Shown piece by piece: positions 17,004 through 25,762 of a stretch of DNA of 64,000 nt. Origin of the DNA: Clostridium pasteurianum BC1 (GTDB taxonomy: Bacteria > Bacillota > Clostridia > Clostridiales > Clostridiaceae). The position numbers and the translations under genes are program-made. The DNA lies in assembly GCF_000389635.1 (NCBI RefSeq), contig NC_021182.1, forward strand, positions 2,914,001-2,978,000, read 5' to 3'. The stretch's first letter is position 1. Each line of letters opens with the position of its first letter. The notes under the pieces were generated by a model. The model saw only the letters and a list, made by a program, of their open reading frames with translations. It had not been told where the DNA came from and ran no database searches.

Positions 17004-17390
17004 TTACTGTTTTCCCTTTGCCACCTTATAAGCCTCACTCCACATATCTCTTACCTGCTCAATAAAAGGCATTACCTCATCTAAAATTCCCACATCTTTT
17101 TTTATATTAGCCTCTGCCAGTCTTCTTACTATGAAATTGTACAGAACCATAAGACTTTCTCCCCAATTTCCTGCATTTTTTATATCTAAAGATGTCATAA
17201 GTTCATAAAATATATCTTGAGTTTTAACCAAATATTTATGTGCTTCCTTTACATCCTTATCCAATAATGCTTGTCTAGCTTTTTTTGCAAATTTAACTGA
17301 GCCATCCAGCAGCATCAATAATAACTGTTCTTTTGAAGCAAAATTAATACTGTTGTTTTTATAGGTATTATAAGCATTAGCTGTATACAT
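17004..17390 (-). CDS. fliS: Flagellin export chaperone FliS
   Basis: A four-helix cytosolic chaperone that holds the C-terminal helices of flagellin before export, and in Bacillus also cooperates with FliW. The 128 residues show the family pattern: AYNTYKNNSINFASKEQLLLMLLDG, KFAKKARQALLDKD, and NWGESLMVLYNFIVRRL. Usual length. GGAGG 8 bases before ATG. Confidence 0.95.
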   Translation of the reverse strand: MYTANAYNTYKNNSINFASKEQLLLMLLDGSVKFAKKARQALLDKDVKEAHKYLVKTQDIFYELMTSLDIKNAGNWGESLMVLYNFIVRRLAEANIKKDVGILDEVMPFIEQVRDMWSEAYKVAKGKQ

Positions 17391-17402
17391 ATTAGCATCC
17401 TC

Positions 17403-17693
17403 CTATTTCTTTATATCCAGATATCTACCTTTTTCATCATCACTCATATTGTTATCTTTAAATGCTTCTACTTCTAAAGTTTCACTTTTGGTAGCCTGCA
17501 CAATAATTTTCTTTTTACCCTTTTTGATTTTTGACATTATCTGTTCAAATTTATCGTTTCTACTATTATCGTTTTTATCTGAATTAACTTTATTTATTTT
17601 TACATTTCCGTTGCTGTGTACCTTGCCTTCTTTTCGCTTATCGTTGATCCTCTGCCTAATTTCCATATCGATTTTATTTATTTTAAATTCCAT
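17403..17693 (-). CDS. Hypothetical flagellar-operon protein (96 aa)
   Basis: A short, very basic and hydrophilic protein (MEFKINKIDMEIRQRINDKR; later KKGKKKIIVQATKSE) between flaG and fliS, 12 bases upstream of fliS and preceded by GGGGTG. No domain that I recognise. Its conserved position and own ribosome binding site suggest a real gene; low sequence complexity suggests it is largely disordered. Confidence 0.6.
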   Translation of the reverse strand: MEFKINKIDMEIRQRINDKRKEGKVHSNGNVKINKVNSDKNDNSRNDKFEQIMSKIKKGKKKIIVQATKSETLEVEAFKDNNMSDDEKGRYLDIKK

Positions 17694-17706
17694 AGAAACA
17701 CCCCAT

Positions 17707-17785
17707 TTAACAATTGAAAGCCAACAGTTGACAATTATTAATGATAAAAATTTTATCTCAATTGTCCTCTGTCAATTGTCAATTT
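17707..17785. repeat. Period-7 palindromic repeat between flaG and the 96-aa gene
   Basis: ACAATTGA...CAGTTGACAATT on one side and CAATTGTC..GTCAATTGTCAATT on the other form an imperfect hairpin about 80 bases long. Confidence 0.6.
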
Positions 17786-17786
17786 A

Positions 17787-18161
17787 CTAAGCTTTCTTAT
17801 CCATTATAAGTCCCACTGAATTATAGAGATTTTCCATAGCTTCTACTACTTGTTTTGCTGGTATCTGTGTTACTATTTCATTTGTCTTGTTATCCATTAT
17901 CTTTATTACTACATTCCACATACCTTTGTGTGCTTCATATTCTACATGGGTATTTTCTTCATCCAAAAGCTTACTCATTTTCTCCACTACATTTTTCACT
18001 TGAGCTTCCGTAATTACTCTATCATGTCTTTGGCTTTGATAATTACCACTATCGCTTTTAGTAACCTTATTTATATTTGAAGTTGTATTTTTTTCACTAC
18101 TGATAGTTTGTGACGCTCCTGAAGTTGTTAGTCCTCCCTGACTAATGCTCTTAACATCCAT
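17787..18161 (-). CDS. flaG: FlaG family protein
   Basis: A 124-residue FlaG protein. The C-terminal 80 residues hold the family signature: EYEAHKGMWNVVIKIMDNKTNEIVTQIPAKQVVEAM. The N-terminal 40 residues are Ser/Thr/Gln-rich and disordered, as usual. FlaG influences filament length and is encoded near fliD/fliS in many Firmicutes. AGAGGTG precedes the start. Confidence 0.88.
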   Translation of the reverse strand: MDVKSISQGGLTTSGASQTISSEKNTTSNINKVTKSDSGNYQSQRHDRVITEAQVKNVVEKMSKLLDEENTHVEYEAHKGMWNVVIKIMDNKTNEIVTQIPAKQVVEAMENLYNSVGLIMDKKA

Positions 18162-18183
18162 ATTATCACACCTCTATTTAACA

Positions 18184-18247
18184 AGGCATCTTTAAAGAAA
18201 TGAAGGGTCGTATACTATTAGCTTTGCTTACTATTCTTATCTATGCC
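18184..18247. repeat. Possible short member of the AGGCAT-bounded repeat family
   Basis: Begins AAGGCATCTTTAAAGAAAT and ends ATTCTTATCTATGCCTAA, so the ends are inverted copies of AGGCAT as in the full elements at 25137 and 61735. The middle is not clearly similar, so membership is tentative. Confidence 0.35.
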
Positions 18248-18251
18248 TAAA

Positions 18252-18467
18252 TTATTTTTTAATATTCTTTAAAATTGATTTTTCAAAAACTACTGCATTT
18301 TTATTCTCTTCTTCTACTTCCTTGTAGAGTTCACCACGAAGTATTACTACTTCCTTTGGGGCATCTATGGCAATCTTTACGGAGCCATCATCTATTTTTA
18401 CAATTTTAACCTCTATATTGTCTCCTATAAGTATGGATTCACCTTTTTTTCTTGTAATCACGAGCAT
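18252..18467 (-). CDS. csrA: Carbon storage regulator CsrA
   Basis: RNA-binding translational repressor; 71 residues beginning [20 protein letters not shown] with the second RNA-contact strand [12 protein letters not shown]. In Firmicutes CsrA represses flagellin translation and FliW antagonises it. Its ribosome binding site AAGGAGTGA overlaps the fliW stop codon, so the two proteins are translationally coupled. Predicted target sites are in the main flagellin leader at 13895-13921. Confidence 0.96.
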   Translation of the reverse strand: MLVITRKKGESILIGDNIEVKIVKIDDGSVKIAIDAPKEVVILRGELYKEVEEENKNAVVFEKSILKNIKK

Positions 18468-18471
18468 AAAC

Positions 18472-18897
18472 TCACTCCTTAAATAGGGGATATTTTATTT
18501 CATATTTTTCATCATTTAGTATTATCTGTTCCCCTAATCTGTCTTTTATATTTATTAATATAGGAGCTTTTAAATTAGAAGTTATTTTTGATACCTCTGA
18601 ATTTAGAGTAACTGTATTAAAAATAGAAACATCCTTCTCTTCTTTAATGTTTAGTTCCTTTAAAACAGTGTCATTCAATTCTATTTCATAGTCCTTTTTT
18701 ACATTAAAAGATGATACAACTATAAAACCTATATTATTATCTTCTACAGAATGCAGCACACTGAAAAAGTCATTTTCCTCTACAGGAAGGAGTACAAATT
18801 TTTTTAAATTTTGAAAGCCTGGAATTCCCTTTTTAAAATATATTATTTCTTCTTCCTTGTATTCAATTGTTCCATGATATTTTGTTATAAGCTCCAT
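18472..18897 (-). CDS. fliW: Flagellar assembly factor FliW
   Basis: Binds CsrA and, when not occupied by flagellin, releases the block on flagellin translation. Matches the family with [21 protein letters not shown] near residues 8-28 and the hydrophobic core strands VLLPVEEN and IGFIVVSSF. The ATG at 18897 (MELITKYHG) is preferred because AGAAGGGTGA lies 5 bases upstream; the longer frame would need a GTG inside that site. Four bases separate its stop from csrA. Confidence 0.95.
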   Translation of the reverse strand: MELITKYHGTIEYKEEEIIYFKKGIPGFQNLKKFVLLPVEENDFFSVLHSVEDNNIGFIVVSSFNVKKDYEIELNDTVLKELNIKEEKDVSIFNTVTLNSEVSKITSNLKAPILINIKDRLGEQIILNDEKYEIKYPLFKE

Positions 18898-18921
18898 AAA
18901 AATCACCCTTCTGTTTAAGTT

Positions 18922-19003
18922 AAAAATTGATAGTGGAAAGTTGATAGTTAGTTAGGAGTGCGGAGAAAAAGTTTCCTTCACCCTCAACTTTCAACTCTCC
19001 ACT
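18922..19003. repeat. Period-7 palindromic repeat between flgL and fliW
   Basis: Clearest member of the family: units TTGATAG TGGAAAG, then TTGATAG, on the left arm and CTCAACT TTCAACT, then CTCCACT, on the right arm. Confidence 0.75.
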
Positions 19004-19007
19004 GCTT

Positions 19008-20042
19008 CTATCTAAGGTAGTCTAAAAGTGAAGGTTGCAGTACTCTGGCACTGGTTTGAAGTGCTGCGGTATAAACAGTTTGAGCCGTAGCATACTCCAT
19101 AGTCTTTTGAGTTATATCTATATCCTCTGTCTTAGATAGTATCGTTGTGAGATTTTGTGTTTGAGCATCATTACTATCAGCTGCATCTTTCATTCTATTT
19201 GACTTTGCTCCTACCTCAGAGCGAAGTCTCAGTACATTATTAGTTGCATCCTGTATACCTTGTAAATCAGTTGTTACTAAAAGACTTGTAGGGCTGGCAG
19301 CTCCTGATGCTGGTGTTGAACCATCTGCATTTTTTCCATCCAAATGATTTACAATGGATTGAAGTAAATCTCTTAGGTCCGTAGGCTTAGCAGCAGTAGA
19401 TGGTTCACTTTTATATTTTAAAACATCTGCAGCAGATACACTGTAATCCATGGTAACTCCCTGAGATATTTCTGTAGATAGTTTTTTATTTATCATATTA
19501 AGCTGCTTTGCATCCACAGTATCTGAAGCTGCATTGGAATTTAGCGGATTCCCATCGGACTTATTATAGACCAACTGTGTATTTCCATTTGCATCTGTAG
19601 TTGTACCAAGTGGTTTAACAGTAACCCTGGTTCCACCAAATAAATACTTTCCATCAAAATTGGTATTCAGCGTTTGAGAAAGACCACTTATTATCTGATT
19701 TATTTCATCTTTTACAGATTGATTTTCATCATTACTGTATCCGGGATTTCCAGTAGAAACTAAAAGTTCATTTATTCTTTGAAGTGCATTTCCCACCTGA
19801 CCTAAAGTTGTATCCGTAGTATCAAGCCAATTTGAAGCATCTTTTATATTGCTGCTGTATTGAGTATTTGCATCCAGTTGAGAATTAAGCTGCATGGATC
19901 TGGAAGCTATAAAAGGATTATCTGAAGGCTTGCTTATGATCTTTCCTGAAGTCATTTGCTGTTGTATCTTCTGCATATTTTGAAGATTATTCTGCATATC
20001 TGATAAAAAATTGCTGGTTATCATGCTATTTGTAATTCTCAT
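19008..20042 (-). CDS. flgL: Hook-filament junction protein FlgL (HAP3)
   Basis: Joins hook and filament together with FlgK. The 344 residues show flagellin-like N- and C-terminal helices: MRITNSMITSNFLSDMQNNLQNM, then QMTSGKIISKPSDNPF, and at the end DIDITQKTMEYATAQTVY...ASRVLQPSLLDYL-type tail. GAGGTG lies 7 bases before ATG. Downstream of flgK in the flgM operon. Confidence 0.93.
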   Translation of the reverse strand: MRITNSMITSNFLSDMQNNLQNMQKIQQQMTSGKIISKPSDNPFIASRSMQLNSQLDANTQYSSNIKDASNWLDTTDTTLGQVGNALQRINELLVSTGNPGYSNDENQSVKDEINQIISGLSQTLNTNFDGKYLFGGTRVTVKPLGTTTDANGNTQLVYNKSDGNPLNSNAASDTVDAKQLNMINKKLSTEISQGVTMDYSVSAADVLKYKSEPSTAAKPTDLRDLLQSIVNHLDGKNADGSTPASGAASPTSLLVTTDLQGIQDATNNVLRLRSEVGAKSNRMKDAADSNDAQTQNLTTILSKTEDIDITQKTMEYATAQTVYTAALQTSARVLQPSLLDYLR

Positions 20043-20061
20043 ATTTTCACCTCTTGTATTA

Positions 20062-20138
20062 AGACATCTGAAAATAAATAATAAGTTAAAGATACAAAAT
20101 ATACTAGCCTACTAACTAGTTATTTCTTTACGATGCCT
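20062..20138. repeat. AGGCAT-bounded repeat, internally deleted copy (77 bp)
   Basis: Begins AGACATCTGAAAATAAATA and ends CTAACTAGTTATTTC...ATGCCT, matching both ends of the 160-bp elements at 25137 and 61735, but lacks their middle (the GAATATTTTGAATC stem). Confidence 0.75.
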
Positions 20139-20155
20139 AAAGTAAATTATTTAGA

Positions 20156-22018
20156 TTATTTTATCAATCCATTTATCACTACATCCAGCAGCTGATCTAC
20201 TGTAGATATAATCTTTGCATTTGCCTGATAAGCATGCTGGTATTGTATTAAGTTTGCCATCTCTTCATCAATGGATACCCCTGAAACAGAAGCTCTAGAC
20301 TGCTGAAAATTTTGAAGCAGGGAAGTTTGATTTTGAACTACTCTCTGTGCTTGCTGCTCCTGAACGCCTAGCTTATCTACAGTATCTTTATAATAACTAT
20401 CCATAGTCATGCCATTGGCACTATTTTGAATAGTTCCAACACCATTATCATCTGAAGAAAGTGTTGTTATAAAATCGCTTCTTAAGGTACTGGAATTAAT
20501 ATTCTGTATAGTAATAATCTTGTCCCTAAGTTGTGCAATAGCAAGAGCCCTTTTTCCATCACCATTACCATCTACATCATTCTCACTGGCATAGGCAAAT
20601 TCATCGTCATGAGTATTGGTCTTAATCTTCATAGGATCATCTAAGATTTCTCTATTAACGCTTATATTACCCGCAGTTATATTTACTTCATTATTTAAAG
20701 TTTGTCCTAAGTTATTTAAAGTATCTTTTCCATCGCTATCAGTATCGTATAATGCAGAATCAGAATTTACAAAAAACGGCATATAATCTGCATCTGGTGG
20801 ATTTCCCAATGGATTCTGAGGATTACCCACACTAGTTCTCCCACTTTGTATTGCATTAACAGTGAAAGCTAAAGCCTTTGCCATTTTATTTAACTGGTCA
20901 GTATAATTATCAATATCCTGCTGCACGGACATGGCACCTTTAAGTTGACCACTATCAGGATTAAACAGTTTAATCTGTGAAGTATCCACTGGATCATATT
21001 GACTTTTTCCATGGAGGTTAAGTGCTCCAGATTCATCTGCAGAAAGACCTATTGCCAATCCATCCTTATTTGCCCATAATACCCTATTTTCATCCAACTG
21101 TTTTAGCTTGTCTGCATCTATATTTGCCACATATACTTCTACTTTATTTGCATCGTTAGTCATATCACCATTTTTGTAATAGGTTATTTTGTATTCATTG
21201 GAATCTCCTACTTGTTCAATGCCGCTTATATAGGAAAATCTCTTTACATCATCACTGTTTTCCGACTGTACCAATGAAGCATTGCTGATTCCATCACTAT
21301 TTCTAGCTTTTAAATTTATTCCATCATAATTTTTTTTATCAATGGTAATGTTAAAATCTGAACTTAATTTATCCAGCAGCAAATCCCTTTTATCCATTAG
21401 GTCATTGGGCTCACTGCCGGCAATTTTAACACTCATTATCTGTTGATTAAGTTTATCTATCTGGTCTAAATAATCATTAACCTGTATTACCTGTTCTTTT
21501 AAAAAGGATTGTGAATCCGCCTTCAAACTCTGAAGCTGATTATAGGAATGATTTAGTGCATCAGCTAGTGCAGCTGACTGCTGAGCTACAACCGTTCTTT
21601 CATTAGAATCTTGTGGCTGAGTTGAAAGATCCTGCCAGGAGTTAAAGAACTTTCCCATTAAAGAGGATATTCCCGTATCAGAAGGTTCATTGAATATACT
21701 TTCAACTTGACTTAAATAATTGTCTCTTGTTTCATAGGTTCCCTTTGTACTGGTTTCCGCTCTTACCTGATAATCCAGGAAATCATCTCTTACTCTCTGC
21801 ACTGCGGTTACCGCAGCACCGGTACCTACCTGTCCTCCACTAATTGCATTATTTACCGAGGGCATGTCATAGGGAGTATTAGATTCTATAACAGCTCTTT
21901 GCCTTGTATACCCTTCAGTATTTGCATTTGCTATATTATGTGAAGTAACATCAATTGCCTTTTGCTGTGCTGACATACCGCTGGTTCCAATATTTAATGT
22001 TGAAAATAATCCTGCCAT
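20156..22018 (-). CDS. flgK: Hook-associated protein FlgK (HAP1)
   Basis: 620 residues. N-terminal rod/hook motif LFSTLNIGTSGMSAQQKAIDVTSHNIANANTEGYTRQR at 3-41, the FlgK_N coiled coil, and the C-terminal FLG_bbr_C segment SGVSIDEEMANLIQYQHAYQANAKII...QLLDVVIN. Length is slightly above the family's usual 450-600. GAGGTG precedes ATG. Sits between flgN (its chaperone) and flgL. Confidence 0.95.
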   Translation of the reverse strand: MAGLFSTLNIGTSGMSAQQKAIDVTSHNIANANTEGYTRQRAVIESNTPYDMPSVNNAISGGQVGTGAAVTAVQRVRDDFLDYQVRAETSTKGTYETRDNYLSQVESIFNEPSDTGISSLMGKFFNSWQDLSTQPQDSNERTVVAQQSAALADALNHSYNQLQSLKADSQSFLKEQVIQVNDYLDQIDKLNQQIMSVKIAGSEPNDLMDKRDLLLDKLSSDFNITIDKKNYDGINLKARNSDGISNASLVQSENSDDVKRFSYISGIEQVGDSNEYKITYYKNGDMTNDANKVEVYVANIDADKLKQLDENRVLWANKDGLAIGLSADESGALNLHGKSQYDPVDTSQIKLFNPDSGQLKGAMSVQQDIDNYTDQLNKMAKALAFTVNAIQSGRTSVGNPQNPLGNPPDADYMPFFVNSDSALYDTDSDGKDTLNNLGQTLNNEVNITAGNISVNREILDDPMKIKTNTHDDEFAYASENDVDGNGDGKRALAIAQLRDKIITIQNINSSTLRSDFITTLSSDDNGVGTIQNSANGMTMDSYYKDTVDKLGVQEQQAQRVVQNQTSLLQNFQQSRASVSGVSIDEEMANLIQYQHAYQANAKIISTVDQLLDVVINGLIK

Positions 22019-22031
22019 TACTACACCTCAC

Positions 22032-22442
22032 TTATTTACCTATTCTTCCAAGAGAATTATAGGTTTTTAAATTCTTGTTCGGACTGAATATATTTAATAT
22101 TCTGTTTGTAAATACTAAGCCCTGTCTAAATAAAAGCTCATTACTTTCTTTTTGAACCTTAATTTCCTGCAAAAGCCTTTTTATATTTCTGTAGTTGTTT
22201 TCTAATTCTTCATCCTCAAAAGCTCTTACTATTTCATTCATGGAGTTTGCACCAGTAATTTTTCTTCTCTCCACCTCAAGCTCCGCAATAACCCTGTTAT
22301 TGCTCTCTATAGTTTTCACTATATCTTCAAGTTGAAAAATATCATTTTTCAGATAAAGTTCATGCTGCCTATCTAAGGATTCAAGTAATTCCTTTAAAGC
22401 TCTGTATTCCTTTACCATTACATCCTTTAACTGTTCTTTCAT
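22032..22442 (-). CDS. flgN: Flagellar export chaperone FlgN
   Basis: Helical 136-residue protein (ALKELLESLDRQHELYLKNDIFQLEDIVKTIE) matching the FlgN family, the chaperone for FlgK and FlgL. The start at 22442 is chosen because the flgM stop codon reads TAG-T-ATG into it and AAAGG lies 8 bases upstream; the longer GTG start would overlap flgM. Confidence 0.85.
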   Translation of the reverse strand: MKEQLKDVMVKEYRALKELLESLDRQHELYLKNDIFQLEDIVKTIESNNRVIAELEVERRKITGANSMNEIVRAFEDEELENNYRNIKRLLQEIKVQKESNELLFRQGLVFTNRILNIFSPNKNLKTYNSLGRIGK

Positions 22443-22443
22443 A

Positions 22444-22731
22444 CTAGACACCTTTTCCCTTTATATGATCCAAAAGTTTTTGTGCCACTAGTTTGGAGTC
22501 TCTATTATAAGTTCCGTTCTCTACTTGTTTTTTTATCTCAGCAAGCTTTGCCTTAGAGGTTCCAAAATTATCTTCCGTGGAGTATGCACTAAGACTCTTA
22601 CCAAGTTTTGATATTTCCAGTGAGTCTTTAGTTGATTTTTCTGCGGTTTTATTTTCAGAAACATTTTTATTAACTCTGTTATTGTTATACATCTGTAAAA
22701 CCTTTCCTAAGCCCACTCCATTTATTTTCAT
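22444..22731 (-). CDS. flgM: Anti-sigma-D factor FlgM
   Basis: Holds sigma-D inactive until it is exported after hook completion. The N-terminus has the FlgM leader KINGVGLGKVLQMYNNN and the middle the conserved DSLEISKLGKSLS; the C-terminal half carries the helices that bind sigma (LAEIKKQVENGTYN, AQKLLDHI). 95 residues, typical. First gene of the late flagellar operon and itself behind a sigma-D promoter, giving feedback. Confidence 0.93.
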   Translation of the reverse strand: MKINGVGLGKVLQMYNNNRVNKNVSENKTAEKSTKDSLEISKLGKSLSAYSTEDNFGTSKAKLAEIKKQVENGTYNRDSKLVAQKLLDHIKGKGV

Positions 22732-22772
22732 ATTAATACACTCCCTACGTTTTCTGTTATATCATATTTTTA

Positions 22773-22799
22773 TTATCGTTATTATATCATAAAAGTTTA
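22773..22799 (-). promoter_or_regulatory. Sigma-D promoter of the flgM operon
   Basis: Minus strand TAAA (22796-22799), 15-base spacer, AACGATAA (22773-22780), 42 bases upstream of flgM. Confidence 0.8.
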
Positions 22800-22849
22800 G
22801 CTTTACTCTTTTAAATTAATTAGACCTTTATCAACAAATTTCTTATTAA

Positions 22850-22903
22850 ATTGCAATTTTCCATTAACTATCCACTGTCCATTGTCAATTCTCAACTGCT
22901 TTT
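22850..22903. repeat. Single arm of the period-7 repeat
   Basis: Units TTAACTA TCCACTG, then TCCATTG and TCAATTC TCAACTG without a matching left arm; looks like half of an element. Confidence 0.5.
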
Positions 22904-22930
22904 ATTTCGTCATTTTCTATAATTTCCTAT

Positions 22931-22961
22931 ATAAAAAAACATCTGCCTTAACAGATGTTTT
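22931..22961 (-). terminator. Terminator of the che/fliMY operon
   Basis: Minus strand AAACATCTG-TTAAGG-CAGATGTTT perfect 9-bp stem followed by TTTTATATAGG, 9 bases after the fliY stop. Confidence 0.9.
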
Positions 22962-22969
22962 CAACTAAA

Positions 22970-24118
22970 TTATCTTCCCAAACTTCTAACTCTATCATCA
23001 TTGCTCACAATACTGGTTATTCTAACTCCAAAATTTTCATCTACTACTACCACTTCGCCATAGGCTATCTTTTTACCATTGACTAGTATTTCTACTGGTT
23101 CCTCTGCAAGCTTATCCAGCTCTATAAGGGAACCTGTACCTAGATTTAAAATTTCCTTTATATTTTTTTTAGTTCTTCCAAGAACTACGGAAATATCTAG
23201 AGGTACATCTAATATTAAGTCAATATTTTTTGGTTCAGTATAAATAGATTTGTCCTGCAGCGGTTGAAAATTCGCCTTTTGTACTTCTACCTGAGGCTGT
23301 GGAGTTTCAATTGGTTTTTCTACAATTCTATTTTGAATCGGCTCATAATTTTCATTATTTACAGGTTGCTGCTGCATTGAAGGCTGGCTTTTTAATTCTG
23401 CTGTTTGATTATCAGCCGCAGTCTCATTCTTTGTACCTCCAGACTGTACTCCCATCATAATAGAACTAAGTTTTTTACCTGTAGATATTGGAAGTATCTG
23501 CATAATACTGCTGTCTACTAAATCTCCTATAGTTATTCTGAAGGCAACCTCAACTATTTGTTCATCCTCAGTTATTCCTGCAGATAATTTTTGAGTATCA
23601 CTATTAATTATTTCTGAAGTTGGTGGAGAAATATTTACTTCTCTAAGAAGCATAGTGGCCATAGCAGTTGCCGCAGAACCTATCATCTGATTCATGGCTT
23701 CAGAAACTGCACTGAGTTCAATCTCTGATAACTCTACAGTATTAACATGGCCGTCTCCACCCATCATCAAGTTTGCTATTACTCCAGCATCAGTAACCTT
23801 CATTATAAGAAGATTTTCTCCAACTATACCGCTGGTATACTGTACATCTAAAGCAATATTTGGAACATGAAACTGAGTTCTTAATTCCTTCAAAGTTGTA
23901 ATAGTAACTACAGGAGTGGTTATATTAACCTGCTGATTTATTATGGTAGAAAGTGCTGTTGCTGCTGATCCCATGGATATATTCCCAATTTCACCAAGCA
24001 TATCCTTTTCTATATCTGAAAGAATATCATTCTTCTCTATTTCTTCTTCATTTTGAGAAGTAGCTCCACCATTTAAAAGTGAATCTATTTCCTCCTGTGA
24101 AAGAAAACCATCACTCAT
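22970..24118 (-). CDS. fliY: Flagellar motor switch phosphatase FliY
   Basis: C-ring component (FliN-like) that also dephosphorylates CheY-P. N-terminal motif MSDGFLSQEEIDSLLNGG binds CheY; a CheC-like phosphatase domain follows with two copies of the active-site motif (EIGNISMGSAATALS and EAMNQMIGSAATAMA); residues about 230-290 are a Gln/Pro-rich linker; the last 80 residues are the SpoA/FliN domain (LDVPLDISVVLGRTKKNIKEIL). The ATG at 24118 overlaps the fliM stop (ATGAGTGA), so translation is coupled. Confidence 0.95.
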   Translation of the reverse strand: MSDGFLSQEEIDSLLNGGATSQNEEEIEKNDILSDIEKDMLGEIGNISMGSAATALSTIINQQVNITTPVVTITTLKELRTQFHVPNIALDVQYTSGIVGENLLIMKVTDAGVIANLMMGGDGHVNTVELSEIELSAVSEAMNQMIGSAATAMATMLLREVNISPPTSEIINSDTQKLSAGITEDEQIVEVAFRITIGDLVDSSIMQILPISTGKKLSSIMMGVQSGGTKNETAADNQTAELKSQPSMQQQPVNNENYEPIQNRIVEKPIETPQPQVEVQKANFQPLQDKSIYTEPKNIDLILDVPLDISVVLGRTKKNIKEILNLGTGSLIELDKLAEEPVEILVNGKKIAYGEVVVVDENFGVRITSIVSNDDRVRSLGR

Positions 24119-25106
24119 AATTTTCCACATCCTTATCAATAATATCTAAAATTTGTACTCCCATGCTTTTTCCTATGACTCCTGGTTTTCCTGTATAATG
24201 CACATTTCCATCTATGAAAACAGAAACCGGATCACTACACTTACTATTAAGAGTAATTACATCACCTACGGAAAGCTTTAAAAATTCATCTACTGTAATA
24301 CTGGCACTTCCTAAAGTCGCAATCAATGGAACATCTACAATATTTAATCTGTCCTTTAATTTTTCTCTTGATTGATTAACTATAGTTTCATCATTTTCCT
24401 GATACCAATATTGAACTACCAGTTTATCCAATACTTTTTCTATACTCAAATAAGGTATACATATATTTATAAAACTGTTACTACCGGCCATTTCAACAGA
24501 AAAAGTTATGAGTGCCACAGGTTCATGAGGTGCTAGAGTTTGGTTTAAGGCCGGGTTAGTTTCCAATGCCTCTATTTCTGGTTTAACTTCTACTACATCT
24601 CCCCAGGCAAGCTTCAAATTGGATATTAATTCTTCATTGATTTTCGTAATAATATTTTTATCGATATCCGTAAATTCTTTTGATTTATATTTACCATAGC
24701 CATTTCCACCAAGTAGAATATCTATTATCTGATATACAAACTGGGGATTTGTCTCAAACAATATAGAGCCGCTAAGCGGAGGCATTTTAAAAATCGTAAG
24801 AATTGTTGGATTTGGTATAGAATGAATAAACTCTTCATAGGTTATCTGTTCAACAGATTCAATCTTAACCTTCACATTGCTTCTTACCTGAGCTGTAAGA
24901 TAATTTGAAATAATCCTGGCATAATTATCGTGTATAAGCTCAAGTGTCCTTATATGATCTTTAGAAAACTTTTGAGGACTTCTAAAATCATAAAGCTTAA
25001 CCTTTTGCTTTTCCTCTTCCTTTGGAATTTCTTCTGGTTTTAGTTCACCAGAGGATAAGGCAGATAAAAGAGCATCTATTTCATTTTGAGATAAAACGTC
25101 TGCCAT
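24111..25106 (-). CDS. fliM: Flagellar motor switch protein FliM
   Basis: C-ring protein that receives CheY-P. N-terminal CheY-binding peptide LSQNEIDALLSALSSGE, middle domain with RSPQKFSKDHIRTLELIHDNYARIIS and PPLSGSILFE...GGNG, and C-terminal SpoA domain (PLIATLGSASITVDEFLKLSVGDVI). 331 residues, family length. A GAGGGG site precedes the start. Upstream, a 160-bp repeat element separates it from cheW. Confidence 0.96.
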   Translation of the reverse strand: MADVLSQNEIDALLSALSSGELKPEEIPKEEEKQKVKLYDFRSPQKFSKDHIRTLELIHDNYARIISNYLTAQVRSNVKVKIESVEQITYEEFIHSIPNPTILTIFKMPPLSGSILFETNPQFVYQIIDILLGGNGYGKYKSKEFTDIDKNIITKINEELISNLKLAWGDVVEVKPEIEALETNPALNQTLAPHEPVALITFSVEMAGSNSFINICIPYLSIEKVLDKLVVQYWYQENDETIVNQSREKLKDRLNIVDVPLIATLGSASITVDEFLKLSVGDVITLNSKCSDPVSVFIDGNVHYTGKPGVIGKSMGVQILDIIDKDVENYE

Positions 25107-25136
25107 TTTTTCCCCTCATTTCTCTAAATTAGTTTT

Positions 25137-25296
25137 AGGTATATGAAAATAAATATAAAGTCAAAGATGCGACGAATATTTTGAATCTTACAAGGAAACA
25201 GGTTCCAAAGATAGTGAGCTATCTGAGGGTTCTGTTGACGTAGTAGGATTCAAAATAGTCTAGCATACTGACTAGTTATTTATTCGAATGTGCCTT
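25137..25296. repeat. AGGCAT-bounded palindromic repeat, full copy A (160 bp)
   Basis: Ends are inverted: AGGTATATGAAAATAAATA at the left and TAGTTATTTATTCGAATG then TGCCTT at the right. Inside, GAATATTTTGAATC and GATTCAAAATA pair to form a stem enclosing GGTTCC, GATAG..CTATC and a further hairpin. It matches the element at 61735-61894 in reverse orientation along its full length with scattered differences only. It fills the fliM-cheW gap and touches the cheW stop codon. Confidence 0.85.
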
Positions 25297-25696
25297 ATTT
25301 AGCAATCAATCTATCAATATCAATAAAAGTTACTACTCTATCTTTAAAATTTATAATTCCCTTTACATAGGATTTTTTTGTATCATCTTTAATATTTTCT
25401 ATTATATCTTCATCTATTTCCAAAACTTCATCTACCTGATCCACTGAAATAGCTATAAGTTCATCCTCAAGTTTTAATATTATTACACTTTGCTGCTCAG
25501 CTTCACTTTTTTCTGAATCTAAAAGCAAATTTATATCTAATAGAGAGATTACAGTACCTCTAAGATTAATTAATCCCTTTACGTATTCTGGAGCCTTTGG
25601 AACCTTAGTTACTGTTACAGCTTCGCTGATAGTCTGAACCTTTGAGGTTTCCACCGCAAATTGTTCATTTTTTAACTTAAAAATAACTACCTGCAC
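25295..25696 (-). CDS. cheW: Chemotaxis coupling protein CheW
   Basis: Links CheA to receptors. 133 residues with the CheW pattern: FAVETSKVQTISEAVTVTKVPKAPEYVKGLINLRGTVI then ISVDQVDEVLEID and YVKGIINFKDRVVTFIDI. The GTG at 25696 (MQVVIFKLKNEQF) has GGAGG 8 bases upstream and is preferred to the TTG that would lie within the site. One of two cheW genes in this operon. Confidence 0.9.
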   Translation of the reverse strand: MQVVIFKLKNEQFAVETSKVQTISEAVTVTKVPKAPEYVKGLINLRGTVISLLDINLLLDSEKSEAEQQSVIILKLEDELIAISVDQVDEVLEIDEDIIENIKDDTKKSYVKGIINFKDRVVTFIDIDRLIAK

Positions 25697-25762
25697 ATTT
25701 TTCACCTCCAACTAAGATATTTATAGAAACACCTTATATTTCACAAAACTATCTTTTAAAAC

